From Prevotellaceae bacterium UBA6974 (lineage in GTDB: Bacteria > Bacteroidota > Bacteroidia > Bacteroidales > Bacteroidaceae): a stretch of 19,194 nucleotides of DNA. The first letter of the stretch is position 1. Each line of letters begins with the position of its first letter. Below are positions 14,687-19,194 of this stretch, piece after piece. A program made the translations under genes and the position numbers. A model generated the notes under the pieces. The model saw nothing but the letters and a program-made list of their open reading frames with translations. It was not told where the DNA came from and made no database searches. The stretch covers positions 1 through 19,194 of the forward strand of contig DJYQ01000044.1 in assembly GCA_002450165.1 (NCBI GenBank), written 5' to 3'.

Positions 14687-15775
14687 ATGAATAGCAAAAA
14701 GATTGTTTCGGGCCATGAGATTGATATCGTAGCCATTGCTCTCCTTGTTTTACGTAACTGGAAAAGACTTTTGCTGTTTACGGGTATTGGCGGGGTTGTG
14801 GGGGTTGTTGTTGCATTGAACACCCCACGTGCCTACACGGCAACGGTCGTCCTTGCGCCAGAGGTTTCTGCCGGAGGAACGGGAATGGCAAGTTCGCTGG
14901 CAGATATGGCGTCGAACTTTGGTATCGATCTGGGCAAGAAATCATCTATGGATGCCATCTATCCCGAAATTTATCCGGATGTTTTCGCATCCAGCGACTT
15001 TACACATCAGTTGTTTGACGTAAAAGTTCGTTTGATTGACGACAACAGGACGCGCACGTATCTGGACCATCTGATGAAGGATGTCAAATTCCCTTTCTGG
15101 GCATATCCTTCCATATGGCTGGAAAACAAGATGGCAAAACCGGATATCGTTGCGAAAGGCGGCGGAAAGGGATTCGTTGATTCTTACAGGATTTCAACAT
15201 TTGACGCAAAGTTGTGTGAAAGTTTGGGTAAGAATATTACGTGTACCGTTGATAAGAAGACCAGTGAAATTACCATATCGTTCACTGATCAGGATCCGAT
15301 GGTTGCGGCTATAATGGTTGATACCTTGCAGACCCGCTTGCAGGACTATATTACGGAATACCGTACCCACAAGGCCCGTATTGACTACGAATACTATGAC
15401 AAAATGGTCAAGGAGGCTGAAAATAAGTTTAGCAAGGCACAAACAGCCTACACGTCATTCGCAGACAGCCATATGGATGCAGTGCTCTCGTCTGTTTCCT
15501 CGACTCAGTCAACATTGGAACAAGAGATGAGCAACGCCTATGCAACCTATGCAACAATGATGAAGATGCGTGATCAGGCAAAGGCAAAAATTCAGGAGTT
15601 CACCCCGGCATTCACTATCATACAGAGTGCTAAAATCCCGCACAGGGCAAGCAGCAGGCCCAGGTCTGTAACCGTACTGTTGTTTGCTTTCATGTTTGGA
15701 TTTGTCTATTCGGTACGGGTTGCTGCCAAACATCTGTGGAATGCAAAGTCTGAGGATAATTTTCAAGTAGCTTAG
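14687..15775 (+). CDS. Wzz-family chain-length / polysaccharide co-polymerase
   Basis: The 362-residue protein controls polymer length and links the inner-membrane polymerase to export. An N-terminal cytoplasmic segment is followed by a membrane helix at about 28-44 (LLLFTGIGGVVGVVVAL) and the Wzz entry strand PRAYTATVVLAPEV. The large periplasmic part includes a coiled-coil region (YYDKMVKEAENKFSKAQTAY, later EQEMSNAYATYATMMKMRDQ). A proline-containing stretch (KIPHRASSRPRS) leads to the second membrane helix at about 327-345 and a short cytoplasmic tail. No BY-kinase domain or tyrosine cluster is attached. It starts 20 bases after the export protein and ends 7 bases before the flippase start, so the three are surely cotranscribed. 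Confidence 0.9.
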   Translation: MNSKKIVSGHEIDIVAIALLVLRNWKRLLLFTGIGGVVGVVVALNTPRAYTATVVLAPEVSAGGTGMASSLADMASNFGIDLGKKSSMDAIYPEIYPDVFASSDFTHQLFDVKVRLIDDNRTRTYLDHLMKDVKFPFWAYPSIWLENKMAKPDIVAKGGGKGFVDSYRISTFDAKLCESLGKNITCTVDKKTSEITISFTDQDPMVAAIMVDTLQTRLQDYITEYRTHKARIDYEYYDKMVKEAENKFSKAQTAYTSFADSHMDAVLSSVSSTQSTLEQEMSNAYATYATMMKMRDQAKAKIQEFTPAFTIIQSAKIPHRASSRPRSVTVLLFAFMFGFVYSVRVAAKHLWNAKSEDNFQVA

Positions 15776-15782
15776 GAGGGTC

Positions 15783-17141
15783 ATGTTTCCCGTAGTAGGT
15801 ATTTTAACAGGAAAGTTGAAATCTGAGGACGCACGAACACTGAATGTCGTCAGGAACACTTTTTTTTCAGGTCTGATGAAGGCTTGCTCGCTGCTATGCT
15901 CCCTGATAGTTGTTCCCATTACTATAAACTACCTGAATACCGAGAACTACGGTATCTGGATGGCAATGACCAGCATAATATATTGGTTCGCCTTTTTTGA
16001 CATCGGGCTGGGTAACGGGATGCGGAACTATCTTGCCGAGGCAATCTCTGAGGGGGACTACGACAAGGCACGTACCTATTTCAGCACCGCAATGGTAATC
16101 CTTTCGGTGATAGCTGTACTGATTGGCTGTGCAGTTGTGCCGGCAGTGTATATGTTTGACCTTACAAACATTTTCAATACCCACGGAATAGATGGGCATT
16201 ACCTTGCTGACGTTCTGGCTGTCGCTGTGGTATTCTCCCTGGTGCAGTTTGTGGTAAAGAATATCGGTATGGTATATATCGCGATGCAGAGATATGCTGT
16301 AAATGATTTTATCATCTTTCTCGGCAATGTGCTGTCGTTGCTTGCTGTGTTTGTGCTGACCAAGACAACGCAGCCGTCCCTCGCTTATGTAGTGATTGCA
16401 TTTACGGGGATTCCCGTTCTAATGTTCCTGTTGGCAATAATCCCGCTATTGAGGAAGTATCCGCAGTTGAAACCCTCTATACAGCATATAGATACTGTAA
16501 CTGCCAGGCGTATCGTTTCCAAGGGACTGGGATTCTTTGTGATTCAGATTACCAGTTGTCTTGTAATTTTCGGTTCTGCCAATGTTCTTATCTCTCATTA
16601 CTGCGGACCGGAACAGGTTACGGTGTACAACGTGGCCTACAAGCTGTTCAACGTGCTTGTCATCGGTTACACGATACTGATTTCCCCTCTATGGAATGCA
16701 TATACGGATGCTGCGACCAAGGGAGACTATGAATGGATAAGGAGGACCTTCGGGAAATCCCTGATGATGTGGTGTGCAAGTGTCATTCTGGGACTTGTCG
16801 TTCTGGCTCTGAGTGGGTGGTTCTTCCGAATTTGGGTAGGAGACAGTGTAACAATTCCTTTTATAGTTTCAGCCTATGTACTGTTTTATGTTTGTTCGTT
16901 TAATCTAGCCAATTGCTCAGCTTGCCTGCTTAACGGGACGAATACTATATTCGTTCAAATAATAACATCATCAGTATTGGCATTTTCCTATCTTTTCGTA
17001 ATATTTGTATGGGGGAAGCAGATAAAGATGACAGGAATTATATGTCTGATGGGAATATGTTATGTAATAATGGGAATCGTATATTCTTACCAGTCTTACC
17101 TGATAATTAGAAGAAAGGCTACTGGAATTTGGTCAAGATAG
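15783..17141 (+). CDS. Wzx-like polysaccharide flippase (MOP superfamily)
   Basis: The 452-residue, very hydrophobic protein has about 12-14 membrane segments. The early part has family landmarks: NTFFSGLMKACSLLCSLIVV, then YLNTENYGIWMAMTSIIYW and FDIGLGNGMRNYLAEAISEG. The last matches the D-x-G-L-G-x-G-x-R-N segment seen in Wzx-type transporters; this protein would flip lipid-linked repeat units from the cytoplasmic to the periplasmic face. The first 23 or so residues are more polar than usual. An unusually good ribosome site, GGAGGG, lies four bases before the ATG and overlaps the end of the previous gene, which favours this start and coupled translation. It pairs functionally with the downstream EpsG/Wzy-like polymerase. 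Confidence 0.88.
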   Translation: MFPVVGILTGKLKSEDARTLNVVRNTFFSGLMKACSLLCSLIVVPITINYLNTENYGIWMAMTSIIYWFAFFDIGLGNGMRNYLAEAISEGDYDKARTYFSTAMVILSVIAVLIGCAVVPAVYMFDLTNIFNTHGIDGHYLADVLAVAVVFSLVQFVVKNIGMVYIAMQRYAVNDFIIFLGNVLSLLAVFVLTKTTQPSLAYVVIAFTGIPVLMFLLAIIPLLRKYPQLKPSIQHIDTVTARRIVSKGLGFFVIQITSCLVIFGSANVLISHYCGPEQVTVYNVAYKLFNVLVIGYTILISPLWNAYTDAATKGDYEWIRRTFGKSLMMWCASVILGLVVLALSGWFFRIWVGDSVTIPFIVSAYVLFYVCSFNLANCSACLLNGTNTIFVQIITSSVLAFSYLFVIFVWGKQIKMTGIICLMGICYVIMGIVYSYQSYLIIRRKATGIWSR

Positions 17142-17153
17142 GAGAATTAGAAG

Positions 17154-17879
17154 ATGAAGTTGTTCAAAAAAACAGGGAATTATATTGGTGTCCCATACTT
17201 TAGATTGCTTTACCATTTCTGCAAGTTCGTATTGCGATATTTTCCCAGAAAAGACAGACTGGGCAGTTTTGGGACTAACAGTATTATGGAATATCCTGTC
17301 TTTTTTGATAGTCCCCGGAATGTGTTTGTTGATAACGATGTCATAATAAGGAGTAAGGCCAGATTCGTAAACTCACCATCAGAAAAAATATATGTAAAAC
17401 AATATACTGTCATCGGCCCTGATTGCACTATCATGACAAACAGTCATCAAAAAAGTGTTGGCGTTCCCATGTTTCTTTCTGCTCCATCAAATATGCGAGA
17501 CAAGTCTGCAGACACAACTATTGGTGAAGATGTCTGGATTGGCGCAAAAGTATCAATTATGCCAGGTGTTGACATAGGGCGAGGGTGTATTGTCGGTGCA
17601 GGTTCTTTGGTGACACATTCTACTCCGCCATACTCCGTAGTAATGGGCTCTCCTGCAAGGATTGTGGGCAAGGTTTTTGAGAAAAAGGATATTATACTAC
17701 ATGAGGAGAAAATCTATGATGCAAATAAAAGAATCAAAGCAAATGAACTTGACAGGATATTTGATGAGTATCACTATGATGAGATAAAGACATATGGTAA
17801 TAATACTCCATTAAATCTTGAAGAACAACAGGTGTTGGAAAAATACAAGCTTGAGTTGAACTTTATCGGTATTAATTAA
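17154..17879 (+). CDS. Left-handed beta-helix acyltransferase (WcaF/LacA-like)
   Basis: The 241-residue protein is a hexapeptide-repeat transferase, most likely an O-acetyltransferase decorating the polysaccharide or its precursor. Hexapeptide turns can be followed from VFVDNDVIIRSKARF to IYVKQYTVIGPDCTIM; H98 in MTNSHQKS is the expected catalytic histidine. The best block is TTIGEDVWIGAKVSIMPGVD then IGRGCIVGAGSLVT and the usual P-x-x-V-x-x-G-x-P-A-R-I ending (YSVVMGSPARIVGKVF, 160-175). A C-terminal helical extension of about 65 residues (from KKDIILHEEKIYD to the end) is longer than in simple family members. The N-terminal 35 residues are basic/aromatic and may contact the membrane. A GGAGAA stretch before the ATG fits a ribosome site. 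The substrate cannot be told from sequence. G+C drops visibly here. Confidence 0.87.
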   Translation: MKLFKKTGNYIGVPYFRLLYHFCKFVLRYFPRKDRLGSFGTNSIMEYPVFFDSPRNVFVDNDVIIRSKARFVNSPSEKIYVKQYTVIGPDCTIMTNSHQKSVGVPMFLSAPSNMRDKSADTTIGEDVWIGAKVSIMPGVDIGRGCIVGAGSLVTHSTPPYSVVMGSPARIVGKVFEKKDIILHEEKIYDANKRIKANELDRIFDEYHYDEIKTYGNNTPLNLEEQQVLEKYKLELNFIGIN

Positions 17880-17890
17880 TTGACATACCT

Positions 17891-19036
17891 ATGTCTTATG
17901 CATTACCATATGCGCTAAATCTTATATTCCTTGGATTATTTGCTCTCGTTTATCATCAGGCAAACGAGAAAGTCCGACATATAATTACATTGACATGTTT
18001 CGTCTATGCCGTCTTTTTCTTTGGATTACGTGGTTATATCTGGCATGATTGGCAAAATTATTACATTTTGTTCAATGACTTTACAATGGATGACTTTCAG
18101 ATAAATCCATTTTTAGGAGGAAAAGAACATTTTTATGAGCCAGGATATGTCTTGTTCAATATTGCCATCAAATATATATATAATGATTATGTTTTCTTCC
18201 AACTGGTCCAGTGTATCATATGCCAAGCCTTGTTGTTCAGATTTATGACAAGAAGAAGGCTGAATGTCCCTTTATTCCTTCTGATATTTCTCTCCTTTTA
18301 CGGTTATGAGATACTTATCAATCTCATGCGCAATTCTATTTCCATCCTAATAATCTTAAATGCACTTGAATACATCGAGGAAAGAAAACCGATACAATAT
18401 TTCGCAATGTGCTTGTTGGCTTTGTCATTTCATGTTAGCAGCATCGCGTTTATCCCTTTGTACTGGCTTCTAAACATAAAAATTAATCGGTGGGCGTATT
18501 TGTTTTTTTTCCTGTCCGGAGTATTATTCTTTCTATTACGCTTGAAAATAATCTCACCGATTCTTGCCTTGGCTACTGGCAATGATTCTCGTATTGAGAT
18601 AATGATGGATATCTATGGAAAGTTGGATGAGGCAAAAACTCTCACGTTGGGATTCCTGGAGCGTCTGTCGACAGGATTGCTGGTCTTTGGCTATTACAGA
18701 AAACTTTTGGAAAAAGATGCACGGAACCGTGTATATATCAATGCTGTATTGCTTTATCTAATTATAGTCTTTTTCTTTTATGAAATGGAGACGGTGAGTA
18801 CCAGATTAGGCATACTCGTAATTTTCGGATATTGGATGATTTACTGTCAATTTCCACAGATATTCTATTTTAGGAACAATAAAATCTTGTTTTGTTCTCT
18901 TTTAATGGTTTACTGCCTTTTGAAAACAATAGGATATAACAGTAATGGCTGCTACGAATACCAAAATCATTTGTTAGGTTGCAGGTCCTACGAGGCAAGC
19001 GTTATGAGGATGCACAAACTGGAGGAAGAAAAATAA
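17891..19036 (+). CDS. EpsG-family (Wzy-like) polysaccharide polymerase
   Basis: The 381-residue membrane protein has about 10 or more hydrophobic segments and family hallmarks: FFGLRGYIWHDWQNYYILF at about 43-61 (F-G-x-R...D-W-x-x-Y-Y), EPGYVLFN at 83-90, then ILINLMRNSISILIIL, in which the R-N/Q-x-x-x pattern is characteristic, and LALSFHVSSIAFIPLYWLL, with the F/S-H-x-S-x-x motif. These are features of the EpsG family (PF14897), which is thought to polymerise repeat units at the periplasmic face in a Wzy-like way. It starts 11 bases after the acyltransferase stop and ends just before the glycosyltransferase, in the same operon. The sequence is AT-rich, as polymerase genes in such loci often are. 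Sequence identity in the family is low, so assignment rests on the motif order and topology. Confidence 0.85.
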   Translation: MSYALPYALNLIFLGLFALVYHQANEKVRHIITLTCFVYAVFFFGLRGYIWHDWQNYYILFNDFTMDDFQINPFLGGKEHFYEPGYVLFNIAIKYIYNDYVFFQLVQCIICQALLFRFMTRRRLNVPLFLLIFLSFYGYEILINLMRNSISILIILNALEYIEERKPIQYFAMCLLALSFHVSSIAFIPLYWLLNIKINRWAYLFFFLSGVLFFLLRLKIISPILALATGNDSRIEIMMDIYGKLDEAKTLTLGFLERLSTGLLVFGYYRKLLEKDARNRVYINAVLLYLIIVFFFYEMETVSTRLGILVIFGYWMIYCQFPQIFYFRNNKILFCSLLMVYCLLKTIGYNSNGCYEYQNHLLGCRSYEASVMRMHKLEEEK

Positions 19037-19048
19037 TTGAATTCTGTC

Positions 19049-19194
19049 ATGAACAAGATAAGCGTAATCACAATTGTCCTGAATGATGCTGCTAACATTC
19101 GTAAGACCCTGGACAGTTTCTTCTCTCAGACGTGGGAGGAGAAGGAACTGATTGTCGTTGACGGAGGAAGTACGGACGGTACGGCTGATATCAT
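19049..19194 (+). CDS. Family 2 glycosyltransferase, N-terminal part (cut by window end)
   Basis: The frame runs to the end of the window, giving 48 codons. It begins MNKISVITIVLNDAANIRKT, then LDSFFSQTWEEKELIVVDGG, and reaches DGGSTDGT at residues 38-45, the classic GT-A nucleotide-sugar binding segment of family 2 glycosyltransferases. The start could also be the in-frame TTG at 19037, but ATG 19049 fits the usual N-terminus (short K-I-S-V-I-T strand). It would add a sugar to the growing lipid-linked repeat unit. It lies 12 bases after the polymerase stop, so it is in the same operon. Donor and linkage are unknown. Confidence 0.9.
   Translation, partial: MNKISVITIVLNDAANIRKTLDSFFSQTWEEKELIVVDGGSTDGTADI

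Overview
The window looks like a Bacteroidales chromosome (Bacteroides/Prevotella-like). Evidence: repeated TAnnTTTG-type promoter -7 boxes, A-rich leaders with few Shine-Dalgarno sites, an ssrA tag ending in YALAA, a BT4734-type primase/DUF3987 gene, and an SLBB outer-membrane export protein heading a polysaccharide locus. No genus can be fixed from the sequence alone.

Region 1 (about 1-6.5 kb) is an AT-rich, partly decayed DNA-conflict island. It holds a Bro-N antirepressor pseudogene with an in-frame TAG, an intact GIY-YIG/DUF4357 nuclease-like gene, a truncated RhuM-family N-terminus, debris that includes a second GIY-YIG-like fragment, a large single-chain restriction-modification enzyme (nuclease, Eco57I-like adenine methylase and TaqI-like specificity domain), and a DUF3841 gene.

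Region 2 (about 6.5-11.6 kb) is richer in G+C. Two overlapping unknown genes share the short motif VQPGGIN and end at a clear intrinsic terminator. Then come five 10-bp phased repeats, a promoter, and three genes: a small OB-fold-like protein (possible single-strand DNA binder), an unknown 124-residue protein, and a 776-residue protein with an AEP-primase-like N-terminus and a DUF3987 helicase-like body. An 11-unit AAATCGT heptamer array lies directly before that last start codon. A repeat-rich spacer and a small unknown gene follow.

Region 3 (11,579-11,981, minus strand) is ssrA, the tmRNA of trans-translation, with tag reading frame GENTYALAA.

Region 4 (about 12.1 kb to the end) is the start of an extracellular or capsular polysaccharide operon: SLBB export protein, Wzz-like chain-length regulator, Wzx-like flippase, hexapeptide acyltransferase, EpsG/Wzy-like polymerase, and the start of a family 2 glycosyltransferase cut by the window end. 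Together they describe a Wzx/Wzy-dependent pathway. G+C falls visibly in the acyltransferase and polymerase genes.

The least explained part is the VQPGGIN gene pair next to the SSB-like/primase-helicase module. It may be a remnant of a mobile element's replication module, or an uncharacterised accessory system.
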